Positions 39,711-50,732 of a stretch of 64,000 bases of DNA are shown piece after piece. A model generated the notes under the pieces. That model did not search any database. It saw nothing but the letters and a program-made list of their open reading frames with translations, and was not told where the DNA came from. Each line of letters starts with the position of its first letter. Position 1 is the first letter of the stretch. Both the position numbers and the translations under genes were made by a program. Origin of the DNA: Polytrichum commune (taxonomy: Eukaryota > Streptophyta > Polytrichopsida > Polytrichales > Polytrichaceae); assembly GCA_950295325.1 (NCBI GenBank), contig OX485809.1:19966001-20030000 (forward strand). The letters are read 5' to 3'.

Positions 39711-40408
39711 CATACATCACATATTTTGTCACGTATACAAAAATAAGTATCTTTATAAATGTCTTTACAAGCATGCAAATTTCTCTCATGAAATACACAT
39801 GGATTTGAAGAAGGAATCAATAGTCCGTTGTTGTTGCCACTTCAAATGAGCATCAAATATCTTATTGAGCTTCTCCAATATGCCATGCACTTACATTACA
39901 TATGCATGAGTAAACTCTAATGGGTTGTTCTAAAAAATGTTGCTAATAATTGAGCATGATGTTGAGCATCTGCCAGTCTCATCAACATCCAAAAAGTCCA
40001 AGGGCTTTGCATTCAGGGTCAAAACTAGATGACTTTGTTCTCTATCCCAAGGCTTTCCAACAATATGCAAATCAAAGAACTCTGATAAATGTTTGAGTTC
40101 AGAATGGTCAACAACAAATTGTGGAACTTGGGTTAAAGTTTAGGTGAAAAACTGTTGCAAAAGAAACAAAAATTAATGTCCCTTTATCAGGTTTTGAGAT
40201 GGAGAACCTTCAAATTGTTGAATCATAAATCGTTACAAGATTCTGGAATTTTTATATGGCTTTTTGAAAGTGCAATAAAGCCTAACTAGATTGCACTGTC
40301 AGCTTCAGTGGTGGCAATTGTGCCCAATGGATTCTGTCATTTAAATGGATGCATGTACTCTGCAGAAGTGCAGATATCATGGAGTTACTGGATTCACTGA
40401 GTCGCCCA

Positions 40409-43400
40409 TCAAAACTTGGACGCATATCTTAGTCCAACACCTTTAACCTGCAAAAATTCGATCAAGCCCATGCATTAGGAGCATTGTAGAAAAATTTCAG
40501 ATACTCTTAGACTCCTTTGCACTCAAGGTAGATGTGCTTAAATCAAACATAGCAACAACCTAGACACCTGTATTTAAGTAGTAGGTGGTTAGGTGTAAAT
40601 CTAAGAATGGACACCAAAAAAAGAAGATTGGAGTACATGCTCATAATATGCTAACCATTCTAGGTTCAATAGTCAACATGATTGAGGGGACCTATATGAT
40701 CACTTGATACACATGAGAATTTTCACTTTGACAAGGAATAAGATATTCATATGAGCTCCAAAAATTATAAGCACGATTTGGATTTGCTAAGCACCAATTG
40801 CACATTTCATATCCTTTAAGAAGTGGGTGCAAGGAGGAAAATATCCATCCAAGGCACGTCTTACCTTATTCTGCAGACTATGACGTTTGATAAATGCTTC
40901 AAGAATGTATATGGACATACCTGAAGCTTGATGTACAAAATACTTGTACCATTGAGCACATAAAGGGTGTCAAGTTTCGGCCCTGCAAAGCCCATGTTCG
41001 ATGCTCCAGGTATTCCGATAAGACCCAACGGTTTCCCTGTCCAGCTAAATACTGTATATTCACAAGGCAAATGAATGTCAGCTTATACATTTTAGGTAAC
41101 CTTCTGTGACCGCCAAATTGATCAACTCTAGCAACCCATTTTTTGGCAAAAGAATGTTCACAATCCACTCATACCACAATCCTAAGCTCTCCATTTCCCT
41201 TGTGGTGTCTCCATGTAATTATCAAGGCGGTTAACTGTAAGAGGGAAGTTTTCATTCAAAAATTATATCATACCTTGGATACCATCCACAGTGGCGACAT
41301 AGACTCGGTCCTTACTGTCAACTTTGATACCATCTGGAATCCCAAGCCCTGGCGAACTCCCGTCATACACTCCAACAGCAGCAAACAAGCGGCGATTGCT
41401 TAGCATTCCATCGCTCTCCACGTCAAAAACATAGATGGAATGCGGCTTTGTTACATCGTACTGATTAGATTTCAAGCTGCACACCCATTTATTGTAAATC
41501 TCATATCACTAATAAACCCTCATTAAAACCCGATCTAGTATGGACATCTGATTGAGTCAACCCTCAATATTGCTGGAGCGAAGGGAATTTACAGAAATGA
41601 GGATAGAATATTAGAACTCGTGAGAACTATTTACCCAGTGGCAAAGCCAGTGTCTGTGACGTAGAGGCGCTTCTCATCAGCCGAGAATGCAAGACCATTG
41701 GGCTCCACGAATCCGTCCGCCATGGCATCCACCACACCCAATGTATTGATCCTATAAATTTGATTGTTCACTCTGGGCGCTGTCCTAAATCCCTGTGCAC
41801 TGATGTGGCATCCGGATCATATGATACAGTCAGCAGTCATCTCACGTGGCTCCAAAACCATCCGAAGAAAATTTAATTATAAGCTTACATGAAACCCTAC
41901 TTGCAAATCTATGAAAGTGAGCTGACCTGCCATAACTCGGATCTGTGAACCAAATGGAGCCATCTTTCTTCACAACCACGTCATTGGGACTATTGAAAGG
42001 AATGCCAAACCAATTGTCAGCGGCAATATTGGTGGCACTAAAATCTTTGGGGTCGAATTCTTGGATATAGCCCCCCCTTGTTTCGGACCCTTGTTGGCAC
42101 ACCAACAACTTCCCTTCATTGTTGAGGACCATTCCATTCGGAACATCCGTGCTGGAAGCTATCAAGGTCGTAACCTTGGCTGTCTTGATGCTCACCTTCT
42201 TTACCTGAGTCGATCATTCAATCAAACACATGCATCCAGGCAGTCAGCAAGCATAGAATAGTAGTCATAAATTCTGAACACAACATAGTCCAACCTTTTT
42301 AAACACACATCTTTTTGTTTTCTGTTCTTCGAGCCACACTTAACCACATACGACTCAAATACAGATGCTCACTTAAGATAAGTAACTGAATTGGGCACCT
42401 CTACCTTAAGATAAGCACATCAATATCTAGGATTATTGAGTGGGATGTGGTTAGGTGTGGATTATCTTTGAACGGAAACCAAAAAAATATCATGTGTTTA
42501 AAAATGATTGGCATGTGTACTCAAATAATGCTGACCACTCTAAGCTCAATTGTCAACATGATAGGGGGGACCTATATGACAACACTAGATATTGTATTTA
42601 GTGTCATTGATTACTTGGAATTACACAATGTTATGATTAGTTATTGTATATTAACTCATTTTCTACTAACAAAGGTCAAATTGGTTGTTTAGACATTATA
42701 GAACCTTACCGTATTTACTTAGTAAGAAATTATATTAGTTGTAAGAAGATAAAGCATTGTGAAACTCCAAATAGTAAGTGACACTGAATACAAATATTTA
42801 GTGTAGTTAATGAGCGCAGGAATCTTCACTTCAATAGCAAAAATAGCATTCAGATAAGCTCCAAAACTTATAAGGTATTGCCACAGTATGTTGGATGGTT
42901 CATATCCTACAAAAAGTGGGTGCATATAGATAACCTAACCAAATAACATACGTCTACCTTAGCTTAGCTCCCTAGACTATCTATGGACTGATTATTAGAT
43001 TAACTGTTTTTAATTCTCCACTTACGAGCTACTTATCCTTGGTACATGCTCGGTCTTGGGAAGCAAAATGTCCGAACTAATTGTTCAGGTGGGTCCCCTC
43101 AACACTAGGGCTCTAGTTGTTGGACTAAATCCCCAAAGTTATCCAGAAGATGGTCAATTGAATTTATAGCATTCAAAGGTGTGATGCCCAACCAGTATGA
43201 AAAGCATTATTTGGGAGTAACTTTCGTAGTATAATTATTTTGAAGATTGCTAGATTCTAAGAAATTCCATAAAGTTTGTTAGAAGTGGAATTCAACACCG
43301 AGGGGACATGGATGGTGACCCAGGCTTTGTTGTAAACAAATTGCTTCTAATAATTGTTCCTAAAAGTGCAAACGGCTTCTATTCCATACACAAAAAGTTA

Positions 43401-45349
43401 TCAATGAATCCCCTCCCAACGCCCTCTCTCCAAGTGTTCCTCCGAGACTACGTGTCAAAAGAACAAGAAAAAGAAGCCACCGATCCATTAGAAGCATTCA
43501 AATGATTCAGAACAACTGACTGGTCTCCGGGAAGGCGAGGAAATTACATCAGAAACTTGTTGGCCGTTCTTTCCGGAACGCCTGTTGCTGGAGAAGAAGA
43601 TCTCGGCAGTATCCGGAAAGTATACTCCACCTTCATGGGCGTCAGTGACAACCAGCAATTTCAACTCCGGTGACGATCCTAGTACTTCCAAGAACTCGGC
43701 ATCCCGGACCTAGCACAGCAGATTGAATCAGAGTTAAAAAATGAGTAATCTGGCGTCTGAATTAAACCTTGATGAGTTTATGTGATCTGCACAAAGATCG
43801 ATCTGGGACTTCCCCTGATCGGAATAAGGATCATTTGAGCAATGGAATGCAATTAAAATGGGGTGTACAGTACTGTCTGCAATCTGAAGGAGCTGTGTGG
43901 CCATCACCTCGAAACGGCAGCTGGATGTGGATGGGCCGGTGGGAGTTTTGTTGATGAGACTGCCTTGTTTCCAGTAGCATGCCCCTGCTGGCAGTGCTTT
44001 CTCGCTTCTGCTCTCCGATGCAGCTCCTTCAACATCTGCAAAGCTCGAGTTCCATCTAGGCTCATGAGAATCCGCTCTCCGGGATGGCAACTATATATCT
44101 GTAGCAGTCTTGCAGGGTGCATCATCTTTGGAACTCGGTTAGGAGCTGCTGGACCGTTTTGAAGATGCACTATTTGGGAGCTACTTTGGTTTGATAAACA
44201 TCAAACGTGAAATTCAATATCTAGGGGGTTTGGATGGTAACCCCAGTTTGAGAGAAAAATTGCTTCGAATCACTCTTATCAATGACGTTTGAAAGTGCAA
44301 ACCATTTCTAATTCATACACAAATCATATCAATGGGTTCTTCCTAAGGCCCCTAAGCATGTTTCTCCCTCTTTGTGAAAGAACATATCATCAATCCATTA
44401 CAAGTATCAGAACTGATTTAGAAACAAGTGCTCTAAAAGGGAAAGTTGAGATCTCAAAACGGGATCCACTCAAAACCCCAACGTCTCCAGCCCATTCACT
44501 GCCAGTACTGTTTCATCGAATTTGTTAAAATTTGAACTGATTCATCGAAGGCCTTGCTGTCCAGAAATTCGGATCGAAATCTGAATCATCATGGAAGGCT
44601 CACAAAGGAATGCAATCTTAGAGAACCCTGAATTTTGACTTCTGACAACAATTTCCAACTTAGGCTATGAACAAGCCCAATACTTTAGTACCTTGAAAGT
44701 AAATTCCAGTCTAAACCCTGCAAGCGCAACAAACAGGTGATGATGAAACTCATCACCAGCAAGCATTCGTGTTCAAGACAGGAGTTTTATTCGTGAAGTG
44801 ATTCATCGAAGGTGTTGCTATCCAGAAGTTTGGATCGAAATCCGATTAAGTATGAAGTCTTACAAAGGACTGCAATCCAGGAGATTGAGACTTGTTCTCC
44901 AACGAAATCCAATCTACCTTGTGCACAAAGTCTAAATCAGTGCCCTGACAACTAAATACCAGAGTCAAAGCACTGCAAGCGCAACAAACAGATGGTGACG
45001 AAACTCAACAGCAAGGATTCAAGTGGAAGGCGTTTTAATTTCATCAACTGATTCTTTGAAGGCTAGCTGTCCGGAAGTTCGGATGTAAATGATCTGAAAT
45101 ATGAAGTTCCACAAAGAGTTACAAGCTTGGAGATTGACATTTGTCTTCCACTGACTTCCAACTTACCTTAGGAACACAACCTAAATCAGTACCTTGAAAG
45201 CTAAATTCCACCCTCAAACTTCAATTAATAAGAAGTTCTCAACAACAAGCAAACTTCATGTGCAACTTGGACTTACATGAAACATGAGCAAACGTGAACA
45301 GCAACAACACCCAGCTCAACAGAGCAGAATGGGATGTAGCTGCAGCCAT
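40409..45349 (-). CDS. Secreted SMP-30/gluconolactonase-family lactonohydrolase, 7 exons
   Basis: Six-bladed beta-propeller enzyme of the SMP-30/gluconolactonase family, expected to open sugar-acid lactones using a bound divalent metal. Exons: 45349-45277 (or ending about 45281), 43709-43548, 42204-41927, 41799-41635, 41476-41274, 41051-40921, 40447-40409. Junctions are in phase from exon 2 on, giving about 349 aa. Exon 1 encodes a signal peptide (MAAATSHSALLSWVLLLFTF), so the product enters the secretory route. The metal and substrate residues expected for the family are present: Glu in AHEGGVYF, Asn in FNSPNDVVV, Asn in VEPNGLAFS, Asp in IPDGIKVD. GSIWFTDPSYG and QGFRTAPRVNNQIYRI resemble the lactonohydrolase branch known from fungi and bacteria more than strictosidine-synthase-like proteins; that placement is from memory. 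The exon 1 to exon 2 phase fits only with a weak donor (CAT|GTTTCA) or an unseen small exon. Confidence 0.82.
40575..40850 (+). repeat. Dispersed repeat R, copy 2
   Basis: Homologous to 36150-36440 and 42430-42935. It lies inside the last intron (between exons 6 and 7) of the lactonohydrolase gene, in antisense orientation to it. Confidence 0.6.
42430..42935 (+). repeat. Dispersed repeat R, copy 3, split by a MITE
   Basis: Matches copies 1 and 2 on both sides of an insertion at 42581-42806. It lies in intron 2 of the lactonohydrolase gene. Confidence 0.6.
42581..42806. mobile_element. MITE, CTACACTAAATAT family, inside repeat R (226 bp)
   Basis: The ends are CACTAGATATTGTATTTAGT and, reversed, CTACACTAAATATTTGTATT. 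The empty site is seen in repeat R copy 1, where 'tgtatgattcc' runs straight into 'ttaatgagc'. It has no coding content. Confidence 0.7.
43875..44165. other. GC-richer island in lactonohydrolase intron 1
   Basis: This segment has open frames on both strands and a protein-like composition, unlike its AT-rich surroundings. I recognise no family and could not join it in phase to the neighbouring exons. It may be a captured gene fragment. Confidence 0.3.
44537..45250. repeat. Three degenerate tandem units of about 250 bp in intron 1
   Basis: Units begin near 44537, 44799 and 45047 at 'tgattcatcgaaggc..gctgtccagaa'-like sequence. Each contains 'cacaaagga..gcaatc', 'ttccaac' and 'taccttgaaag.taaattcca' blocks; the first two also share 'ctgcaagcgcaacaaacag'. 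Confidence 0.75.
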
Positions 45350-45393
45350 CGCAAAGATCAATTGGGCACCCGATCGAGAAACAACGGAACTCA

Positions 45394-45402
45394 ATATATA
45401 GA
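45394..45402 (-). promoter_or_regulatory. TATA box of the lactonohydrolase gene
   Basis: Reads CTATATATT on the - strand, about 45 bp before the ATG at 45349, implying a very short leader. The MITE copy B begins only a few bases upstream of it. Confidence 0.55.
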
Positions 45403-45405
45403 TGA

Positions 45406-46261
45406 TGCCCCCTCGCCCACCTGACTTTAGCTAAGCCTAAAAGTTGGTTCTTAAAACACCGCCTTCACACCATCGCCATTATCTAGTGCCGAGCCTAGTT
45501 GGCAAGTGATGTGGCAAGGTTTAAAAGTGGAGGTTAAAAGGCCCAAACCACACGGGAGGAAACTTGCATGAACGGCAGTGAGTTGGATGAATAGTGTTGG
45601 TTTGAATGAGCAAGTGGTTGCCACATGAGAGGAAGTATGGGCAGTGGCAACAATGACTTTTTAGCTTTGGATTTTGCTTTGGATATTGCTTCGGGATCTA
45701 CTTGGCAATAAAGTAGAGTGACATGGCACAATAAATGTAGTTCAATACTACCAGGCACTAGTGCTTGGAATTCCACAGTATAAGGAGAGAAACAAGGAAA
45801 ATGAGACTTTTCAAAAGCAAAGTGCCATGTTGGAGGTAGTTGTGAAACTTCCTCTGGCTCTCGTGTGGCATGGGCCAAGCACCGACCCTCCCATTAATAC
45901 CTAGACATGAGGCAAGAATGTAGGACCTTTAAAACAGTCGCCTCCAGCCCTTGTGATTGGTTGCTTTTTAGTCTTAGCTATGAGGGCACGAGGAGGTCCA
46001 TTAACAAAAACCGATGGTAATAAGATAGATGAGTAATAAGGGATTTGGGGATGGGACAAAAACTATCCAACATTCATTTCTTGGTAGATAAAACCATGAA
46101 CATGTGTGAAAGCTACTTAACTAAAACCTACTAAAAATCTCCAGAGCGAGTTCTTGTATGTGCATTGGGATAGTCGGATACCTCCCCTATAACCGAGGGA
46201 GCTTTACCCGGTTTTGAGGAAAGACTTTGGTTATTTGATAAAGTCAGGTGAGGAGGGGGCA
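45406..46261. mobile_element. PIF/Harbinger-like MITE, TGCCCC family, copy B (856 bp)
   Basis: The left end is TGCCCCCTCGCCCACCTGAC, and the right end GTCAGGTGAGGAGGGGGCA is its near-exact inverted copy. The flanks are TGA (45403-45405) and TAA (46262-46264), close to a TWA target duplication. It is homologous to 25727-26247, in the same orientation, and longer by a nested insertion at 45540-45873. Confidence 0.75.
45540..45873. mobile_element. MITE nested in MITE copy B (about 330 bp)
   Basis: Its ends are inverted copies: GCCCAAACCACACGGGAG at the left, CTCTCGTGTGGCATGGGC at the right (3 mismatches). Copy A at 25727-26247 lacks this block, which provides the empty site. Superfamily not determined. 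Confidence 0.7.
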
Positions 46262-47306
46262 TAAGTATTCTAGCCACTCTCTGTGACCTTCTTGAGGCCT
46301 AAAAAACAAAATTGCAAACCAGCCTTGACTCTTGGTGACTTCCTAGGGACTTCAACCACACCTTGAGAATTGTTTCACTTATATCCAAAGTCGATTCATA
46401 TGAAACTTTCGTGAATTTACTGTTGAAACACCACAAAAAAAGAAAAAAAGAAAAAAGTGTATTTCAACAGAGGTGCCACATTGGCAACTTGATGACTGAT
46501 GAGGCTATGAGGTGAGTTGTGCTGGGAAGAGAAGACCTCTATTTCCAAAAAGGGGTCTATGGAAAAGGGGTTGATTTTGATAACGATGTTCACATATTAA
46601 AGAGTGCGCACGTTGCTCTATGTAAGTAGGATAAGTTCTTACAGTAGCCTCGTCGGGGCTCTGACATTAAGTGTACTTTCCACAGTCAACTGATCTGTCC
46701 ACAACCTAAACCACACTGGCAGCCAGCACTTTGCATATGTTTACTATTCTAGTCTCGTACACTTGATTCCAAGCCTGCCCATCCATGTAAATATTGACCC
46801 TATGTATGGGACGAACCGGTGGTTGGTTACAGATGAAGCAGTTGAGTTTGAGAAATAACCGGTTGAAGTTCGAGACTACAGGAGAATCACTTATCATTAT
46901 AGAGGAATCTAGAGAATATACTTGAGTCGAATGAACGCAGTCTAACCTTGTTAGTACGACACTCACTCATTTGTATGACACCCTCGATATTAGCCCTTAA
47001 AGGACAATGCTGCCCCACGGGCTTGGTATTATTTTGGGAGAATCTTGTTCAAAACTTCTACTTTTTTTTTTTGAGAGACAGGAGGTCAATCGACCAACGC
47101 CAAAAATGAATAAAAAGCAAGAAGGACACGCCCTCACCGAGGGAAGGCGGAACCCCCCTGGCGTGAACACACCGCCACGTAAACCAACCAAGCCACTAAA
47201 GACCCCACCAAGGACAACCCCCCAACCCCACTAAGCCAAGGACCACCCCCACCCCACTGGCCAAGGACACCCCTCAAACCACCAAAAGGCACCAACCTAG
47301 CACCCA

Positions 47307-48903
47307 CTATCTAAAATTACTCGTCTTCTTCCAATTCCACTCAATGTGGAGGTTATGTCTTTTACATAGCACGTTCCTCGCCCCCCAACTTTGGTCAAAC
47401 CCTTGAAGCGTAGTCATAGCGGACACCAGGCAAATCTTGATTTGTTTCAGCACTTTGTTCCAAGCCGCCTTAGCATAGAGAATGAGTTCATCCCAAATGC
47501 GGTGCTTAACCCTCGTTAAATGCCATTGTTCATCATTGAACACTTTGTCATTACGCTCCACCCAAATAGTCCAAAGGGTAATACCTCTAAGAAGATGCCA
47601 AATTTTGATTTTCTTAGCATACTTTTTAGGAATTCTTTCTCCAAAAATGACTTGTTTCCAATTGAAACAATCGTAATTGCCCGTACGAATTCCGCAAAGT
47701 TCGTGCATGATGTATGTCGCCCAACGCCAAGCCCTCCTCGCCTGTATGCAATCCCAAAACTTGTGCTTGATGGACTCACTCGTGTTGGGGAGGCGAAACA
47801 CACATTGTTTGGAGATGGAAGCCAGGGCAATTCGCGCTCTCCATTCGTTAACCGCAACCGCCTTGTGCCAAATAGACCAAATGAACGCCGCTTCTTTGCC
47901 GGAGCGAAGGGGATCCCATACTTGGGACCAAAAGAATCTATAGTTACTCGGAAGGTAACCTTGCCATTTATCCCCCGCACGTATGGTCCCCGCGTTTCTA
48001 CTAGTAATGATTTCTTTACCACTCTTGGTGGTATAGTTGAGAAAGTGGCCGCCATCCCCCCATCGCCACCTATCCGGGTCCCAACTAAGGGTGGCAACCT
48101 TACCATAGAAGAAGGTGATCTCTTCCTTATCATTATCCTTGTATTTTTTAGAGCCGCGAGTGGTGTGGATGATTTTGACTACATGAAAGATTCCCTCAAG
48201 GTTACCAACCGGCCTTTCCCAAGGCCTAAGACACCTAGAATGTGTTCCCACCGTGAAGCAATGAGCCGGGATTGGGAGACTTACATTGTAATGTTGATGA
48301 CAAGGGGGCGTAAATTCCGGTGTGCACTGTACCACTAAGGTAGGATCTTCACTCCCTCCTTCATAAAGTCCAATCCAACCGGCGAAAGTAGTGTCAAGGT
48401 CATCTTCAAGCATGGCTCGCCAAGGTTCGGCGACTTTGTCCTTCAATTCACCCCACCTAGTCTCATCGGCCGGTAAAAGGTTGAACCTTGCTTGCGCGTC
48501 TCCCCATGTGACAAAGTCTTTGCTTCCACTATCCCAAATATCATCAACACTTTGGATCCCTTTCCGGTGCCATTCCAATCCTTCGAGGTAGGTAAACCCT
48601 TTCTTGAGTAGGTCAACTCCATCCGACCACCAAAGGTTAGAATGAAGTAATTCCATTCTTGTCGGGGGGGGGGGGTATTTGGTACATACCTTTAACCATT
48701 CTTCTCCATGCTTTGCTAATGTGGCCCCAAACCTTGGATCCGGGAAATCCTTGGTGTTGCTTGCATGTAAACCAATCTAATCCTACTCCCCAACTTCGCC
48801 CTCGTTGGGGGTTAAATCTAACTAGCCTATAGCATAGCATTAATTGGAGATTAGATTCTTTGGGTTCCATAGCCTTGACTATCCACTTACAAAGTAGACT
48901 AGT
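47307..48903 (-). pseudogene. LINE ORF2, C-terminal part (zf-RVT region)
   Basis: A 449-codon open frame (48656-47307) continues from a broken upstream part (WIVKAMEPKESNLQL, TCKQHQGFPGSKVW). It includes the zf-RVT-like region AFIWSIWHKAVAVNEWRAR ... KHKFWDCIQARRAWRWA, typical of plant L1-type ORF2. It is separated from the reverse transcriptase by the solo LTR at 48904-50732. A run of 11 G near 48665-48675 marks a frameshift just upstream of the long frame. Confidence 0.85.
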
Positions 48904-50732
48904 TGTGAGCCCAAAAGGGTGCCCACATTTAGTCTTAGACCCCTGAAACGTTAGTTGATGCACTTTGAAGTAGCATGTTACTTCACAAAAATATAAAAAG
49001 AGTGAAATGTTAGTCTTAGAAGTACCATGTTGTAAGAGGCTAGGATGTGAGTTGTTATTGTGTTTTTACCTTCGGAAGGATTTGAGTGAATGAGGATAGG
49101 TAAGGAGAACTTGGATTGAGTAGTTAGTGAGTAGGCTAGTACAAATGGATGGAGACAACCAAAGTGACTCAAGAGGCAAGTGCATTCGAATTGGGATGAA
49201 TGGAGGATCACATGGAGCGCACAAGTGGACCACCTCATCATGGCCACTTAATGGGGAAGGCCCAAGGAAGAATGCAAGGTGGAGGATAAGCAAATTCTCA
49301 AAGCACCAATCAAATCACGAGTTAAGCATCGTGGTTTGAATTAAGTGGTGAGCGACGATTTGGAAAAGTAAGGGGAGAAAGTTATGGCGGCGGAAAGCAA
49401 AGGAGGCTAAGTTTGGGTTGAAGCATCCCAAGTTTGGTAAAGTGTGGTAGGTAGAAAGCCAAGGCTAGTTAAATGTTCGAATTAGGATCCTTGTTGATCA
49501 TTTGAGGGAGGAAGGCTTAGAAGATAGGATTGGCGCCTACTAAGTAGGAGGAAATCTCAAGGGCTTATCGTGAGCCTTGAGGGTGCTCACCCCCTCAAGC
49601 TTACTATATAATCTCTCATTCTTCCCTCACTCATCCTCTCTTTCCTTTGTGCTCCAAGGCACCCCACGAGTTATAAGTGTGGGTGTGGGAAGCCATATTG
49701 GAGCACATGTGTGTGCTTAGTTTTTAGTTTGAGAGCCAAGGCTTGTTAGCCTTGAAGAGGGCTTGACCTCTTGGTAGAATTAGTATTGACGTGAAGGATT
49801 TTAAAGTTAATTCATGATTCCAATTTGTGGTACTTAAAGTTCATGTTTTGAATACACGTGGTTGCAAGTTCCATGTTTAAGAGTTGAGCACTTGATGTTG
49901 TGATGAGTGCAAAAATATACTTGTGTGGATTAGTTAGTCTTAGTGAAGTTAGGAAATTCTCTCTCCCCCTCTCCTCTCTAGGATTTTAGGATTTTAGGAT
50001 TAGAGAAGAATTGTGTGATTAGAAAGGGGTTGTTAGTAGAATTAGGGAAATTAGGTAGGAAGATTAGTTAAGGGCTTGAATAATTAGTGAGGTAGTTGGG
50101 GATTACAACTACAAAGTTGTGGGTTCATGAAGGAGCTGGGTTTATGAAGGAGCTGGGTTTGTTTAGTTAGAAAGTAAAGAGCTGGGTTTATGAAGGACCT
50201 GGGTTTGTTTAGTTAGAAGCTAAGGAGCTGGGTTCATGAAGGAGCTGGGTTTATGAAGGAGCTGGGTTTGTTTAGTTAGAAGCTAGGAAGCTGGGTTTAT
50301 GAGGGAGCTGGGTTTATGAAGGAGCTAGGTTTATGTAATTAGAAAGTAAAGAGATGGGTTCATGAAGGAGCTTAGTAGATAGCCTACCTAATTAGCTCAT
50401 AGACAAGTAGTTAGTTACATTATGCTAGTTAGTGTTATGTGTGGCTTTCACAAGTAAATGTATTTGAGATTGACTATAGAGAATAGTGTTTTTTTAACAC
50501 TTGCATCCTCTCTTTAAAAATAAACCACGTGCACAAATTAATGGAGAATGTGGAGCACTCTCGCGATGGCAAGACAAAGGAAGCAAAGACCAAAGTTAAA
50601 TCCAAGACCACTTGAAGGGTGAACCTTGCACTATGGACTCATCCAAGTCCAAATCCAATACCGCGGAGGAATGTGAGCCCAAACCCACTACTCGGACTAC
50701 GGACGCTTAAGGGTGGGGGGTTTGGCCTCACA
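48904..50732 (+). mobile_element. Solo LTR (1,829 bp) inserted in LINE ORF2
   Basis: Starts TGTGAGCCC and ends GGCCTCACA (5'-TG...CA-3', with short inverted ends). It is flanked by the exact 5-bp duplication CTAGT (48899-48903 and 50733-50737). Removing it rejoins LINE ORF2 between EEAIRLV and TSLLCKW, up to a few codons. A TATA-like CTATATAAT lies at 49604-49612, in a reasonable U3 position. No gag-pol is present. Superfamily and orientation are inferred only from the TATA. Confidence 0.85.
50113..50370 (+). repeat. Short tandem repeats in the solo LTR
   Basis: GAGCTGGGTTTATGAAG-type units of about 17-20 bp, alternating with 'tttgtttagttagaa.gtaa' spacers, in a higher-order array. About ten GAGCTGGGTT-like units are visible. 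Confidence 0.8.

Noticed and set aside
43904-44170. Possible extra exon or second gene on the - strand in lactonohydrolase intron 1
   Set aside because: Protein-like composition, but no recognised family and no in-phase splice connection; kept only as an unexplained GC-rich island.
40409-45349. Strictosidine-synthase-like identity for the SMP-30 gene
   Set aside because: The FNSPND, EPNGLAFS and IPDGIKVD metal-site motifs and the QGFR block fit the gluconolactonase/lactonohydrolase branch better.
47520-48338. 272-codon open frame on the + strand
   Set aside because: It is the complement of LINE ORF2, whose - strand frame has recognisable zf-RVT motifs.
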